Below, one piece after another: positions 42,714 to 51,178 of a stretch of DNA of 51,178 bases (its first letter is position 1; each line of letters starts with the position of its first letter). This stretch comes from Ilumatobacteraceae bacterium. Its GTDB lineage: Bacteria; Actinomycetota; Acidimicrobiia; Acidimicrobiales; Ilumatobacteraceae. The stretch is taken from NCBI GenBank assembly GCA_017856375.1, contig JAFMFC010000003.1, positions 1 to 51,178 on the forward strand. The letters are read 5' to 3'. The notes under the pieces were generated by a model. The model saw only the letters and a list, made by a program, of their open reading frames with translations, was not told where the DNA came from and searched no databases. Both the position numbers and the translations under genes were made by a program.

Positions 42714-43268
42714 ATGGAAACGACGTGGATCGTTCTCGCAGTGGTGGCGGTAATTGTGGTCATCGCTGTCGTCATCTACAACGGGCTCGTCCGCAAGCGC
42801 AACGAGGTGGACAATGCCTGGTCGCAGATCGACGTACAGCTGAAGCGTCGACTTGATCTGATTCCAAACTTGGTGGAGACGGTCAAGGGTTATGCAACCC
42901 ATGAACGAGAGGCGCTCGAAGCAGTGGTTTCGGCTCGGTCGCACGCGATGGCCGCCGGTTCCACGCCGCACGAGCAAGCCCAAGCGGACAACGAAATCAC
43001 CGGTGCGTTACGTCAGCTGTTCGCACTCGCCGAGGCGTATCCCGATCTGAAGGCCAATCAAGGCTTCGTTTCTCTGCAAGAGGAACTCGCCAATACCGAG
43101 AGTCGAATTGCGTATGCGCGCCAGTTCTACGGAGATGCAGTCGAGGCGTACAACAATGCGATTCAGGCATTCCCTGGCGTGTTGATTGCCAAGGTGTTCG
43201 GATTTGCCGAGCGCGAGTACTTCGAAGCCGAAGCTGCAGCTCGAGAAGTACCGAAAGTGCAGTTCTGA
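42714..43268 (+). CDS. LemA-family membrane protein
   Basis: The 184-residue protein has one N-terminal membrane helix (about 5-22), then the LemA core: RKRNEVDNAWSQIDVQLKRRLDLIPNLVETVKGY and the ending YNNAIQAFPGVLIAKVFGFAEREYFE. LemA proteins are membrane-anchored helical proteins of unclear biochemical role; they are commonly paired with HtpX peptidases, as here (7 nt gap). A link to membrane protein quality control is plausible but inferred. Confidence 0.92.
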   Translation: METTWIVLAVVAVIVVIAVVIYNGLVRKRNEVDNAWSQIDVQLKRRLDLIPNLVETVKGYATHEREALEAVVSARSHAMAAGSTPHEQAQADNEITGALRQLFALAEAYPDLKANQGFVSLQEELANTESRIAYARQFYGDAVEAYNNAIQAFPGVLIAKVFGFAEREYFEAEAAAREVPKVQF

Positions 43269-43275
43269 TCGCAGC

Positions 43276-44181
43276 ATGAACGAATTGATTGCCGCGAACA
43301 AGCGGAGAACCACATTCTTGCTGCTCGGTTTCGTAGCAGTGGTCGTCCTCGTCGGCTGGGCTGTTGGTGTGCTGATCGGTAATGGCACCTCAGGAACGAT
43401 CGTTGCCCTCGTGATCGCAGCCGTGTTTGCGTTCACTTCGTATTGGAAGTCCGATGCGATTGCGTTGAGCGTGAGTAGGGCGGTACCCGCTGACGAAGTG
43501 CAGTATCGACGCCTGCACAACTTGGTAGAGGGGTTGTGCATCGCCGGCGGAATCCCGAAGCCGCGCGTCTATGTAATTGACGATCCGGCCCCCAATGCAT
43601 TTGCCACCGGTCGTAACCCAAAGAATGCGGCGATCGCTTTCACCTCGGGATTGCTCGAGCAAATGAACCGGGTGGAGTTGGAGGGCGTCGTTGCTCACGA
43701 GCTCTCGCACATCAAGAACTACGACATCCTTGTCTCGACACTCGCCGTCACCTTGGTGGGCACCGTGGCAATCGTCACCGACATCGCTATCCGCACGATG
43801 TGGTGGAACGGCGGGCGTGTTGCTCGTTCTGGTGACCACGCAAACCGGAGTAATCCGCTCGCATTCATCGGGCTTGCGCTCCTGATCATTTCTCCGCTGC
43901 TGGCGAAAGCGATGCAAGCGGCGATTAGTCGCCGTCGGGAGACGCTTGCAGACGTTTCGGCCGTGCGAATGACCCGTTATCCGCCAGGTCTGATTGGTGC
44001 ATTGGAGAAGCTACAGAAAGACTCCACCGTGACTCACTCCGCAAGCATGGCGACGGCGCATATGTGGATAGAACAGCCAATGTCGGGGGTGGGTGACACC
44101 GGCCGTCTCGGAGCATGGCATAAACTTTTTAATACCCACCCGCCACTCAGTGAGCGGATCGCTCTACTCAGGGAGATGTAA
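43276..44181 (+). CDS. htpX: HtpX-like membrane zinc metallopeptidase (M48)
   Basis: HtpX degrades damaged membrane proteins. The 301-residue protein has two N-terminal helices (about 12-35 and 40-56), the zinc motif HELSH at 141-145, a further helical pair, and the third zinc ligand glutamate in SRRRETLADVSAVRMTRYPPGL. VYVIDDPAPNAFATGRNP matches the M48B subgroup. I chose ATG 43276 because the first helix follows directly. It ends 3 nt before the DUF3048 lipoprotein. Confidence 0.92.
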   Translation: MNELIAANKRRTTFLLLGFVAVVVLVGWAVGVLIGNGTSGTIVALVIAAVFAFTSYWKSDAIALSVSRAVPADEVQYRRLHNLVEGLCIAGGIPKPRVYVIDDPAPNAFATGRNPKNAAIAFTSGLLEQMNRVELEGVVAHELSHIKNYDILVSTLAVTLVGTVAIVTDIAIRTMWWNGGRVARSGDHANRSNPLAFIGLALLIISPLLAKAMQAAISRRRETLADVSAVRMTRYPPGLIGALEKLQKDSTVTHSASMATAHMWIEQPMSGVGDTGRLGAWHKLFNTHPPLSERIALLREM

Positions 44182-44184
44182 TTC

Positions 44185-45240
44185 ATGATTCGCAGTCGCT
44201 CGCTCGTTCCGTTCGTCGCAGTCGCATCGCTCGCAGCACTTGCCAGTGCCTGTGGAGGGCAGGACACCACGGCGGACGCGGAGGTTTCCACGACAGCGGC
44301 GGCAGTCGAGACCACGGTGGTCGAGCAAGGTCCGATTAACCCCTTGCTCGGCACCGAGGCCACCGATGAAGCAGTGCTCGCCCGTCCGGCGATGGTGGTG
44401 AAGATCGACAATCATCCGAAGGCTCGCCCGCAGATGGGGTTGAACCAGGCGGACATCGTGTTCGAGGAAAATGTCGAGAAGCTCACGCGATTCGCTGCGG
44501 TGTTCCACAGCCAGGGCTCGGATCCGGTCGGTCCGATCCGTTCGGGTCGATTCCAAGACATCAATTTGGTTGGCTCATTGAATCAACCCTTGTTTGTGTG
44601 GAGTGGTGGCAATGAGAAGGTAACCAATGCAATCCGCAAGTCCGATCTCGTCGACTTGAGCTACACGGTCGCGAACAAGGACGGTGGCTTCGCTCGTGAT
44701 TCGGAACGTCCGGCGCCGCACAACTTGATTGCGGAAACCACGAAGTTGTGGACACTGGCACCTGATGGTTCGGGAGCGCCGCAGAAGCAGTTTGATTACC
44801 GCACCGAGAGTGACGCCAACGCCAGCACGTCCGAGGCAGTGGATGGATTCCGCTTGTCGATGGATGGGGTGAAAGTGCAGTGGACCTGGTCGACAGAGGC
44901 AAATGAATGGCTGCGTGTCCAGGACGGAACACCCCATGTCGATTCAAATGACGAGCAGATTTCCGTACCCAATGTGATCGTGCTCGAAGTCGAGTACTCC
45001 AACACCTATAGCCCCGTCTCCAAGACGGTCGGTTCGGGTAAGGCATACGTGTTCACCAACGGCGTGGTCTACGTGGGCTCGTGGGAACGTACGGATCGCC
45101 TCAGCGTGTATGTAATCCGCGACTCGGCAGGCGCGCCCATCAAGTTGACCCCGGGTCAGACCTTCGTCCAGGTCGCGCGTGCCGAGAAGTTGGCGATCAT
45201 TGGTTCGGGTGTCGATCCCGAAACCATCGATTACCCGTAG
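44185..45240 (+). CDS. DUF3048 lipoprotein (YerB-like)
   Basis: The 351-residue protein has a signal peptide with lipobox LASAC (Cys23), a threonine/alanine-rich spacer, then two DUF3048-like halves with RPAMVVKIDNHPKARPQMGLNQADIVFEENVE and RFAAVFHSQGSDPVGPIRSGR. It should be diacylated and anchored on the outer face, then processed by LspA encoded at 21272. B. subtilis YerB is the best known relative; no function is established to my knowledge. It follows htpX by 3 nt, so a role in envelope quality control is possible. Confidence 0.88.
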   Translation: MIRSRSLVPFVAVASLAALASACGGQDTTADAEVSTTAAAVETTVVEQGPINPLLGTEATDEAVLARPAMVVKIDNHPKARPQMGLNQADIVFEENVEKLTRFAAVFHSQGSDPVGPIRSGRFQDINLVGSLNQPLFVWSGGNEKVTNAIRKSDLVDLSYTVANKDGGFARDSERPAPHNLIAETTKLWTLAPDGSGAPQKQFDYRTESDANASTSEAVDGFRLSMDGVKVQWTWSTEANEWLRVQDGTPHVDSNDEQISVPNVIVLEVEYSNTYSPVSKTVGSGKAYVFTNGVVYVGSWERTDRLSVYVIRDSAGAPIKLTPGQTFVQVARAEKLAIIGSGVDPETIDYP

Positions 45241-45253
45241 ATCAACCCGCGGT

Positions 45254-45275
45254 ACCGAGCGGCGCTCGGCTCGGT
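45254..45275 (+). terminator. GC-rich hairpin after the DUF3048 gene
   Basis: ACCGAGC (45254-45260) pairs with GCTCGGT (45269-45275); the inner CCGAGC/GCTCGG (45255-45260/45264-45269) is an alternative tighter stem. It starts 13 nt after the stop codon. The following TCGGGTCGTTTCG is only weakly T-rich. Confidence 0.4.
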
Positions 45276-45323
45276 TCGGGTCGTTTCGCAGGGCACAACT
45301 GCTGAGCCAGAAGTTGGCGTCGG

Positions 45324-45329
45324 TACGCT
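45324..45329 (+). promoter_or_regulatory. Candidate leaderless -10 box of pdxS
   Basis: TACGCT matches TANNNT and is 7 nt from ATG 45337. It follows the putative terminator, which supports an independent pdxST transcript. Confidence 0.5.
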
Positions 45330-45336
45330 AAAGCGC

Positions 45337-46224
45337 ATGTCGCAAAAAGACGTCCGCGGTTCGATGACGGTCAAGCGAGGCCTGGCCGAAATGCTGAAGG
45401 GTGGCGTGATCATGGATGTGGTCACTCCCGAGCAGGCCAAGATCGCGGAGGATTCCGGTGCTGTGGCGGTGATGGCGCTCGAGCGTGTGCCGGCCGACAT
45501 TCGCCGCGACGGCGGTGTAGCCCGTATGAGCGACCCCGAGATGATCGAGGGAATCAAGGCAGCGGTGTCGATTCCCGTCATGGCCAAGGCCCGAATCGGT
45601 CACTTTGTCGAGGCTCAGATCCTCGAGGCGCTCGGGGTCGATTTCATAGATGAGTCCGAAGTGTTGACGCCTGCCGACGAGACACACCACATCGACAAGT
45701 TCAAGTTCACCGTGCCGTTTGTGTGCGGCGCGACGAATCTTGGCGAGGCGCTTCGTCGTATTGCCGAGGGCGCCGCATTGATCCGCTCCAAGGGTGAAGC
45801 CGGTACGGGCAATGTCGTCGAGGCGGTTCGCCACCTGCGCAACATCACCGGTGACGTTCGTCGCATCACTCAGGCTGATTCTGCCGAGTTGTTCGATTGG
45901 GCGAAGAAGCTGCAGGCGCCTCTCCCGCTCGTGCAGGAGATCGCGGAAACCGGTGCGCTGCAGGTTCCTTTGTTCTGCGCCGGTGGAATTGCCACTCCGG
46001 CTGATGCGGCACTCGCCATGCAACTCGGAGCGGAGTCCGTTTTCGTCGGTTCTGGAATCTTCAAGAGTGACGACCCGGCACCGCGGGCCAAGGCGATCGT
46101 TGAAGCGACGGCACACTTCAACAATCCCGACATCTTGGCCAAGGTGAGCCGTAATCTTGGCGCGCCAATGACCGGAATTGGAATGGACAAAATCAACGAG
46201 CGCTACGCCGAGCGCGGCTGGTAA
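45337..46224 (+). CDS. pdxS: Pyridoxal 5'-phosphate synthase subunit PdxS
   Basis: PdxS condenses ribose 5-phosphate, glyceraldehyde 3-phosphate and ammonia to PLP. The 295-residue TIM-barrel protein has [42 protein letters not shown], the catalytic lysines in VMAKARIGH and MTRITQ-type segments, and [14 protein letters not shown] near the phosphate site. It precedes pdxT by 14 nt, the usual arrangement. The PLP-buffering YggS-family protein at 15656 is a functional relative. Confidence 0.97.
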   Translation: MSQKDVRGSMTVKRGLAEMLKGGVIMDVVTPEQAKIAEDSGAVAVMALERVPADIRRDGGVARMSDPEMIEGIKAAVSIPVMAKARIGHFVEAQILEALGVDFIDESEVLTPADETHHIDKFKFTVPFVCGATNLGEALRRIAEGAALIRSKGEAGTGNVVEAVRHLRNITGDVRRITQADSAELFDWAKKLQAPLPLVQEIAETGALQVPLFCAGGIATPADAALAMQLGAESVFVGSGIFKSDDPAPRAKAIVEATAHFNNPDILAKVSRNLGAPMTGIGMDKINERYAERGW

Positions 46225-46238
46225 CCAACTCGCGCCGT

Positions 46239-46820
46239 ATGGCAGCGCTCAATATTGGCGTCTTGGCGCTGCAAGGCGCATTCGCCGCACACCAAGAAAT
46301 TTTACGCGACATCGGATGCACTACTCGGCAGGTTCGTGAACCGAAGGATCTTGTCGGGCTTCATGCGCTCGTAATGCCCGGAGGTGAGTCAACGACGATG
46401 TCGAAGCTGCTCCTCACGTCGGGTTTGTTCGAACCGATAGGGCAAGCGATCGATGACGGCATGGCCGTGTTCGGCACCTGTGCGGGAATGATTCTGCTTG
46501 CCTCGGCGATCGAGGACGGCCGCGCGGATCAGTGTTCCTTCGGTGTGCTCGGTATCACCGTGCAGCGCAACGCCTATGGGCGGCAAGTGGACAGCTTCGA
46601 GACCGATCTTGACGTGGTGGGACTCGATGAGCCGTTCCATGCGGTGTTCATTCGTGCGCCCCGTGTCACGCGGTTCGGCTCCGTGGAAGTTCTTGCTCGA
46701 CTCGATGACGAGCCTGTTCTCGTGCGCCAGGGAAAGGCGTGGGCGGCATCGTTTCACCCCGAGCTGCAAGCCGATGATCGCATCCATCGGCTGTTCGTAG
46801 AGTGTGTGGAGAAGGAGTAG
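46239..46820 (+). CDS. pdxT: Pyridoxal 5'-phosphate synthase glutaminase subunit PdxT
   Basis: PdxT hydrolyses glutamine and channels ammonia to PdxS in a 12+12 complex. The 193-residue class I amidotransferase has IGVLALQGAFAAH, MPGGESTTMSKLL, the nucleophile Cys81 in FGTCAGMILLA, and His173/Glu175 in SFHPEL. All catalytic residues are present. ATG 46239 is 14 nt after pdxS. The stop lies 2 nt before the yebC start, and its last codons contain the AAGGAG site used by that gene. Confidence 0.96.
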   Translation: MAALNIGVLALQGAFAAHQEILRDIGCTTRQVREPKDLVGLHALVMPGGESTTMSKLLLTSGLFEPIGQAIDDGMAVFGTCAGMILLASAIEDGRADQCSFGVLGITVQRNAYGRQVDSFETDLDVVGLDEPFHAVFIRAPRVTRFGSVEVLARLDDEPVLVRQGKAWAASFHPELQADDRIHRLFVECVEKE

Positions 46821-46822
46821 CA

Positions 46823-47572
46823 ATGTCCGGGCATTCCAAATGGGCGACCATCAAGCGAAAGAAGGGCGCGCTCGACAAGGCTCGCGGAAAGGCGTTCGCC
46901 AAATTGGCACGTCAACTCGAGGTTGCTGCACGCGAAGGCGGCGGCGATCCGACATCCAATGCGTCCCTACGAACGGTGGTCCTGAAAGCCAAAGCGGCGC
47001 AGATGACCAACGATGCGATCGATCGGGCGATCAAGCGTGGTTCGGGAGTGCAAACCGGTGCCTCTTACGAGTCGATCACCTATGAGGCGTACGCCCCGGG
47101 CGGAGTGGCGATGTTGATCGAATGTCTCACCGACAACCGCAATCGCACGGCATCCGATGTTCGTTCGTTGTTCAGCAAGTTCGGTGGTGCGATGGCGGAG
47201 CCTGGTGCCGTGGGGTGGCAATTCACGCGGCGGGGGATCGTCAACGTGTCGCGTGAGGTGAGTGAAGACGACGTGATGTCAGCGGCACTCGATGCAGGAG
47301 TGGATGACATCGTTGATGAAAGTGATTCCTGGAGAATCCTCTGCGAACCCACCGCAGTCTTCGACGTGAAAGCAGCACTCGAGAATTCGGGGATCGCCGT
47401 GAACTCGGCGAGCACCACGATGTTGTCGTCAATGTCCGTCCAGGTTCAAGATGCCGCGGATGCCAAAGCGGTACTACGGATTATGGATGAACTCGAAGAG
47501 AATGATGACGTTCAGGACGTCTACTCAAACTTCGACATCTCCGAAGAGTTGATGGCCGAGGCAGCATCATGA
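46823..47572 (+). CDS. YebC/PmpR-family regulator or translation factor
   Basis: The 249-residue protein begins SGHSKWATIKRKKGALDKARGKAFAKLAR and has VLKAKAAQMTNDAIDRAIKRG and YEAYAPGGVAMLIECLTDN, the YebC family hallmarks. Members were annotated as DNA-binding regulators; recent work on YebC/TACO1 links them to translation of polyproline stretches. I chose ATG 46823 with AAGGAG at 46813-46818. The pdxT-yebC order matches mycobacteria, where ruvC also follows nearby. It overlaps the next gene by 4 nt. Confidence 0.93.
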   Translation: MSGHSKWATIKRKKGALDKARGKAFAKLARQLEVAAREGGGDPTSNASLRTVVLKAKAAQMTNDAIDRAIKRGSGVQTGASYESITYEAYAPGGVAMLIECLTDNRNRTASDVRSLFSKFGGAMAEPGAVGWQFTRRGIVNVSREVSEDDVMSAALDAGVDDIVDESDSWRILCEPTAVFDVKAALENSGIAVNSASTTMLSSMSVQVQDAADAKAVLRIMDELEENDDVQDVYSNFDISEELMAEAAS

Positions 47573-48024
47573 GCATCGGGGTGGGTGACAAAGCGCCGCC
47601 GATCGAGTTGCCCGGTACGGCAGGACGCACGTATCGGCTCTCCGACTTCTTGGGAAAAATCGTCGTGGTGGTGTTTTATCCCGGCGACAACACGCCCGTA
47701 TGTACCCGTCAGCTAAACGCATACAACGATGAGTTGGCACAGTTTCGTGACGTTGACGCCCAGGTGCTGGCGATTTCAGCGCAGGATGTGGTGAGTCACG
47801 ACGACTTTGCAGAGCGCCACGGATTTGGCTTCCCATTGCTCGCTGATGTCGACAAGGAAGTGGCCAAGGCATGGGGAGTGTTGGGGCCTCTCGGCTTCCC
47901 TCGACGCAGCGTCTTTATTGTCGACCAGCAAGGTGTCGTGCGGTATGCCCACCGTGCTCTCGCGGGGATCACCTACCGGCCCGTCGATGAGTTGGTGGCG
48001 GCAATTCGTCGACTGGAGGCCTGA
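47569..48024 (+). CDS. bcp: Thiol peroxidase of the Bcp/PrxQ type
   Basis: Peroxiredoxins reduce hydroperoxides with a reactive cysteine. The 151-residue protein has the peroxidatic Cys45 in FYPGDNTPVCTRQL and a matching SVFIVDQQGVVRYAHRA strand. The resolving cysteine that Bcp proteins often carry five residues later is absent and the protein has no other cysteine, so it should work as a 1-Cys enzyme with an external thiol; mycothiol is a candidate given mshC. That link is inferred. The stop codon is inside a long inverted repeat. Confidence 0.88.
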   Translation: MSIGVGDKAPPIELPGTAGRTYRLSDFLGKIVVVVFYPGDNTPVCTRQLNAYNDELAQFRDVDAQVLAISAQDVVSHDDFAERHGFGFPLLADVDKEVAKAWGVLGPLGFPRRSVFIVDQQGVVRYAHRALAGITYRPVDELVAAIRRLEA

Positions 48025-48053
48025 CGAATTGGTGCAGTTGATTCGTCAGGCCT
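48017..48053. terminator. 13-bp perfect inverted repeat at the end of the pdxST operon
   Basis: AGGCCTGACGAAT (48017-48029) and ATTCGTCAGGCCT (48041-48053) are exact inverted repeats with an 11-nt loop, overlapping the peroxiredoxin stop codon (48022-48024). Only TTGT follows, so a factor-independent terminator would be of the T-poor type common in Actinobacteria. Confidence 0.6.
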
Positions 48054-48097
48054 TGTGGCCCGACGAAGGCATCCACTGGGCGGCGGGCCGATCTCGT

Positions 48098-48103
48098 TAG
48101 AGT
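48098..48103 (+). promoter_or_regulatory. Candidate -10 box of ruvC
   Basis: TAGAGT matches TANNNT and ends 8 nt before ATG 48112. It follows the pdxST-operon terminator and suggests a leaderless ruvCAB transcript. Confidence 0.5.
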
Positions 48104-48111
48104 AAGAACAT

Positions 48112-48642
48112 ATGTTCGCCCTCGAGGCCACTCGTCCCCACTGGTGTCTGGGTATCGACCCCGGTCTCACACGGTGCGGTTATGCGGTGCTTGGTGAAGC
48201 GTCGGGGAGTCGCGTGGAGACGGGTGCACTGGGAGTGTTCACGACTCCGAGCGATGACGCGCTCGCTGATCGCTTGCACGCGCTCTATGCAGATGTCAAT
48301 TCACTGCTCGAGGAATTCACTCCATCACAAGTGGCAATCGAGCGGGTCTTTTTTCAGAGCAATGTGAGCACGGCGATGGGAACGGCGCAGGCGAGTGCAG
48401 TGGTATTGCTCGCAGCACGTGAGCGAGGAATACCCATCGCGCATTACACGCCAAGCCAGGTCAAGCTTGCGGTGGCGGGTTCCGGCTCGGCGGACAAGGC
48501 GGCGATACGTGCGATGGTGCGCAAGCGTCTCGGTCTGTCGCGAGATCCTTCGCCAACGGACGCTGCAGATGCTGCGGCGGTTGCGTTGTGCCATTTGGCG
48601 AGTGCTCCATTCGCTCGAGCGGTCTCGGTGAGTCGCTCATGA
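48112..48642 (+). CDS. ruvC: Holliday junction resolvase RuvC
   Basis: RuvC cuts Holliday junctions symmetrically in recombination repair. The 176-residue RNase H-fold enzyme has the first catalytic aspartate in GIDPGLTRCGY (Asp16), the glutamate in VAIERVFFQSNVSTAMGTAQA, and the final acidic pair in TDAADAAAVALCHL. The N-terminal MFALEATRPHW precedes the usual start of the fold by about ten residues. It overlaps ruvA by 4 nt. I saw no SOS (LexA) box in the upstream gap by eye. Confidence 0.95.
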   Translation: MFALEATRPHWCLGIDPGLTRCGYAVLGEASGSRVETGALGVFTTPSDDALADRLHALYADVNSLLEEFTPSQVAIERVFFQSNVSTAMGTAQASAVVLLAARERGIPIAHYTPSQVKLAVAGSGSADKAAIRAMVRKRLGLSRDPSPTDAADAAAVALCHLASAPFARAVSVSRS

Positions 48643-49226
48643 TCGGTTCCTTGCGTGGCGTAGTACTCGAGAGGTCGTCCGAATCTACGGTGCTGCTGGA
48701 AGTGGGTGGGGTCGGTTACCTCGTGAATGTGACCCCACGAACACTCGCCGAGCTCGAGCCGACTTCGCAGGCTTTCCTCCATGTCCATCACCATGTCCGT
48801 GAAGACGCAGTCACGTTGTTCGGCTTTCGCGAGCGAACCGAACTGATCGCCTTCGAAACGCTGCTCGGTGCACATGGTGTTGGACCGACGATGGCGATGG
48901 CGATTCTCGCTACACACTCACCCCACGTGCTTGCCGACATCGTCGCGACGGCGGACATCGGTGCGTTGACGATGGTGCCGGGCGTGGGCAAGAAGACTGC
49001 AGAACGATTGATGATCGAGCTGAAAGGAAAGATGAACATTCCAATGCTCGAAGTCGAGTCGAACGGATCTACGCCAAGTGTCATCGGTGACGTTCGTGAT
49101 GCGCTCATCGGCCTCGGCTATTCGGCCGACGAAGTTCGTCTCGTGCTGCGCGAGGTTGGCGCGATCTCCTCGCCAGAGGAAGCGCTGCGTTCGGCGCTCA
49201 CGATGTTGGGGGTACGTCGTGCGTGA
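48639..49226 (+). CDS. ruvA: Holliday junction DNA helicase subunit RuvA
   Basis: RuvA tetramers bind four-way junctions and recruit RuvB. The 195-residue protein has the OB-fold start [21 protein letters not shown], two helix-hairpin-helix motifs ([13 protein letters not shown] and [19 protein letters not shown]), and a C-terminal RuvB-binding domain beginning [17 protein letters not shown] chose ATG 48639 at the 4-nt overlap with ruvC. It overlaps ruvB by 8 nt. Confidence 0.96.
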   Translation: MIGSLRGVVLERSSESTVLLEVGGVGYLVNVTPRTLAELEPTSQAFLHVHHHVREDAVTLFGFRERTELIAFETLLGAHGVGPTMAMAILATHSPHVLADIVATADIGALTMVPGVGKKTAERLMIELKGKMNIPMLEVESNGSTPSVIGDVRDALIGLGYSADEVRLVLREVGAISSPEEALRSALTMLGVRRA

Positions 49227-50238
49227 GGAGTTCTTGGATCCACATGCGGATGTCGACGAAACGGTTGAGGAAGGTGGTCTTCGTCCTCGCGTTTTGCACG
49301 ATTTCGTCGGGCAGACGGAACTCAAGGAGCATCTCGGAATCATTCTCGAAGCGGCGCGTCGGCGTCAGCAAGCCGTGGATCATCTGTTGCTGGCGGGTCC
49401 TCCGGGACTCGGCAAGACGACGATGGCGGGCATTGTGGCCAACGAGATGTCGGCAGCCTTACATGTCACTTCGGGGCCGGCGCTGGAGAGGGCAGGCGAT
49501 CTCGCGGCGATCCTCACCAAACTTGAACCAAATGATGTGTTGTTTATCGACGAGATCCATCGACTTTCCAAGACGGTCGAAGAGATTCTCTACCCCGCAA
49601 TGGAGGACTTTCAGATCGACATCGTTGTCGGCAAGGGACCAACAGCATCGTCGATTCGATTGAGCCTGCCGCGTTTCACGCTGATTGGTGCGACCACTCG
49701 CACGGGAATGATCACCGGGCCCTTGCGCGATCGGTTTGGCCTCGTTGCCCGCCTTGACTATTACGAGGCTGACGAGTTGGAGCAGATCGTGCTGCGCGCT
49801 GCGGCGATCCTCGGCATCGAGTCGAACGCCAAAGGGGCAAGCGAAATTGCTCGCCGTTCGCGTGGCACGCCGCGCATTGCCAATCGGCTGTTGCGCCGCG
49901 TTCGCGACTTTGCCGAAGTGCGCGGGCAGGGAAAGATCGATGAACGCACAGCGCGTGATGCATTGGCGGTGTTTGGAGTCGACGATCTCGGATTGGACAA
50001 AGTAGACCGTGCCATCCTTCATGCGCTGTGCGATCGATTCGGTGGAGGTCCAGTTGGTTTGACCACCCTGGCGATTTCGGTGAGCGAACAACCGGAGACG
50101 GTGGAAGACGTGTACGAGCCGTTCCTGATTCAGCAGGGTTTGCTCGCCCGCACTCCCCGCGGTCGCGTGGCGATGTCAGCGGCGTGGCAACATCTTGGTC
50201 TCGTGGCTCCAGCCCACGATCCCGATTTGTTTTCCTGA
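49219..50238 (+). CDS. ruvB: Holliday junction branch migration ATPase RuvB
   Basis: RuvB is the AAA+ motor that drives branch migration with RuvA. The 339-residue protein has the lead block [18 protein letters not shown], Walker [10 protein letters not shown], Walker B FIDEIHRL, sensor 1 GATTRTG and the arginine in GPLRDRFGL, and a winged-helix C-terminus. The GTG at 49219 is the only start consistent with the domain boundary; it overlaps the ruvA end. It shares an A with the queA ATG. Confidence 0.96.
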   Translation: MREEFLDPHADVDETVEEGGLRPRVLHDFVGQTELKEHLGIILEAARRRQQAVDHLLLAGPPGLGKTTMAGIVANEMSAALHVTSGPALERAGDLAAILTKLEPNDVLFIDEIHRLSKTVEEILYPAMEDFQIDIVVGKGPTASSIRLSLPRFTLIGATTRTGMITGPLRDRFGLVARLDYYEADELEQIVLRAAAILGIESNAKGASEIARRSRGTPRIANRLLRRVRDFAEVRGQGKIDERTARDALAVFGVDDLGLDKVDRAILHALCDRFGGGPVGLTTLAISVSEQPETVEDVYEPFLIQQGLLARTPRGRVAMSAAWQHLGLVAPAHDPDLFS

Positions 50239-51178
50239 TGCGACTCGACGATCTCGACTACTACCTTCCTGATGATTTGATCGCGCAGCGACCGGTCGAG
50301 CCGCGTGACTCGGCGCGTCTGCTCGTTGATCGCGGTTCATCGGCGCCACAAGACGCTCATGTGTTCGACCTGCCGAATTTCATTCAGCCAGGTGATGCTT
50401 TGGTGGTCAACCACACCCGCGTGTTTCCGGCGCGACTTCACTTGGTTCGTAGGTCGGGTGGAGCAATTGAAGTGTTGCTCCTCGAGGATCGCGGTTCCAT
50501 GTGGACGGCACTCATTCGTGGTGGTGGGAAGTTGCTTGCAGGGGAAGAGTTATATGCGAGTGATGGCACGGCGGTGGTGCGTTTCCAGGGTCGGATCGAT
50601 GACGTGTTCGAAGTCGAGCTGTTGGAGGAACGGTGGCCACTTGAGCACGGCGAGATGCCGCTTCCCCCGTACATCACGGAGCGACTCGAAGATGGCGAGC
50701 GATATCAAACCGTGTATTCCCGTGACGCACGTTCCTCCGCCGCGCCGACAGCTGGCTTGCACCTCACCGAACGCCTGTTGGATGAGATTCGGTCCAAGGG
50801 AATACAGATTCTGGAAGTCGAACTCGTCGTCGGTCTGGACACCTTCAAGCCAATCGATGTGGACGATCCGCTGCAGCATCGAATGCACACTGAGTACTAC
50901 CGAGTCCCTGGTGCGACGTGGGAGGCATGTCGGGCAGTCCGCGACCGCGGCAGCTCGGTGATTGCCGTCGGCACCACGGCAACTCGAGCTCTCGAGAGTG
51001 CCGCATCGACCGGTGAACTTTCGGGCAGGACGTCGCTTTACATCACACCGAGCTTCGAGTGGCAGGTGGTGGACAAAATGATGACGAACTTCCACATGCC
51101 GCGTACAACGTTGATCATGATGATCTATTCGATGATCGGCGAGCGTTGGCGGGACTTGTACGGACATGCAATCGGTGA
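50238..51178 (+). CDS. queA: tRNA preQ1(34) S-adenosylmethionine ribosyltransferase-isomerase QueA, 3' truncated
   Basis: QueA converts preQ1 in tRNA to epoxyqueuosine using SAM. The visible 313 residues begin [19 protein letters not shown] and include NHTRVFPARL, PLPPYI, AAPTAGLHLTERLL, VGLDTFKPI and NFHMPRTTLIMM, all typical. About 30 C-terminal residues are lost at the window edge. The frame is open to the end, so this is a cut by the window and not a mutation. Linkage after ruvCAB is widespread in bacteria. Confidence 0.95.
   Translation, partial: MRLDDLDYYLPDDLIAQRPVEPRDSARLLVDRGSSAPQDAHVFDLPNFIQPGDALVVNHTRVFPARLHLVRRSGGAIEVLLLEDRGSMWTALIRGGGKLLAGEELYASDGTAVVRFQGRIDDVFEVELLEERWPLEHGEMPLPPYITERLEDGERYQTVYSRDARSSAAPTAGLHLTERLLDEIRSKGIQILEVELVVGLDTFKPIDVDDPLQHRMHTEYYRVPGATWEACRAVRDRGSSVIAVGTTATRALESAASTGELSGRTSLYITPSFEWQVVDKMMTNFHMPRTTLIMMIYSMIGERWRDLYGHAIG

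Noticed and set aside
48054-48111. SOS operator for ruvCAB
   Set aside because: No LexA-like palindrome (GAAC-N4-GTTC or similar) is visible; only the -10 box is supported.
1-51178. CRISPR arrays, insertion sequences, prophage or tRNA genes
   Set aside because: No regularly spaced repeats, transposase motifs, phage genes or cloverleaf sequences were seen when reading both strands by eye.

Overview
The window reads as a chromosome segment of an actinobacterium, most likely class Acidimicrobiia (an inference from gene content; I could run no search). The pointers are a cell-division cluster with SepF and no FtsA, a bacterial proteasome activator (Bpa), a mycothiol ligase (MshC), two F420-type proteins, a phosphatidylinositol mannoside (PIM) block, and many genes whose start codon lies only 6-9 nt after a TANNNT -10 box, as in leaderless actinobacterial transcripts. 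Coding density is very high. Neighbours commonly overlap by 1-4 nt, and no gene-free stretch exceeds about 220 nt. I saw no rRNA, tRNA, CRISPR, insertion sequence, prophage or integrase.

Layout. 1-427: 3' end of a lipoate-ligase-like gene. 501-17132: division and cell-wall (dcw) cluster mraZ-rsmH-ftsL-ftsI-murE-mraY-murD-ftsW-murG-murC-murB/ftsQ-ftsZ-yggS-sepF-yggT. murB and ftsQ are one reading frame, and murF, pgeF and divIVA are missing from their usual places. 17142-22668: ileS, a cysteine-less DksA-like protein with a long Lys/Ala tail, lspA, rluD. 22696-24794: a divergent Rrf2 regulator/phosphatase pair sharing one symmetric promoter core, then bpa. 24940-29793: dnaE, an unrecognised gene, a nitroreductase. 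29802-34061 (minus strand): fabI, a secreted subtilase and a DUF255 thioredoxin-domain protein. 34109-35925: F420:NADP oxidoreductase and mshC. 35975-42677: thrS, HIT protein, small membrane protein, pgsA, patA-like acyltransferase, an inverted F420-dependent oxidoreductase, pimA. 42714-45240: lemA, htpX, a DUF3048 lipoprotein. 45337-48024: pdxS, pdxT, yebC-like, peroxiredoxin. 48112-51178: ruvC, ruvA, ruvB and a truncated queA.

The genes are overwhelmingly housekeeping: lipid II synthesis and septation, lipoprotein maturation, replication, PIM lipid anchors, pyridoxal phosphate synthesis and Holliday-junction processing. The order thrS-HIT-pgsA-patA-pimA ... pdxS-pdxT-yebC ... ruvCAB recalls the Mycobacterium tuberculosis order from memory. 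The points most worth a second look are the MurB-FtsQ fusion, the MraZ-box promoter, the two TANNNTA bidirectional promoters, and the DksA-like protein without zinc ligands. I did not find a wholly new multi-gene system.
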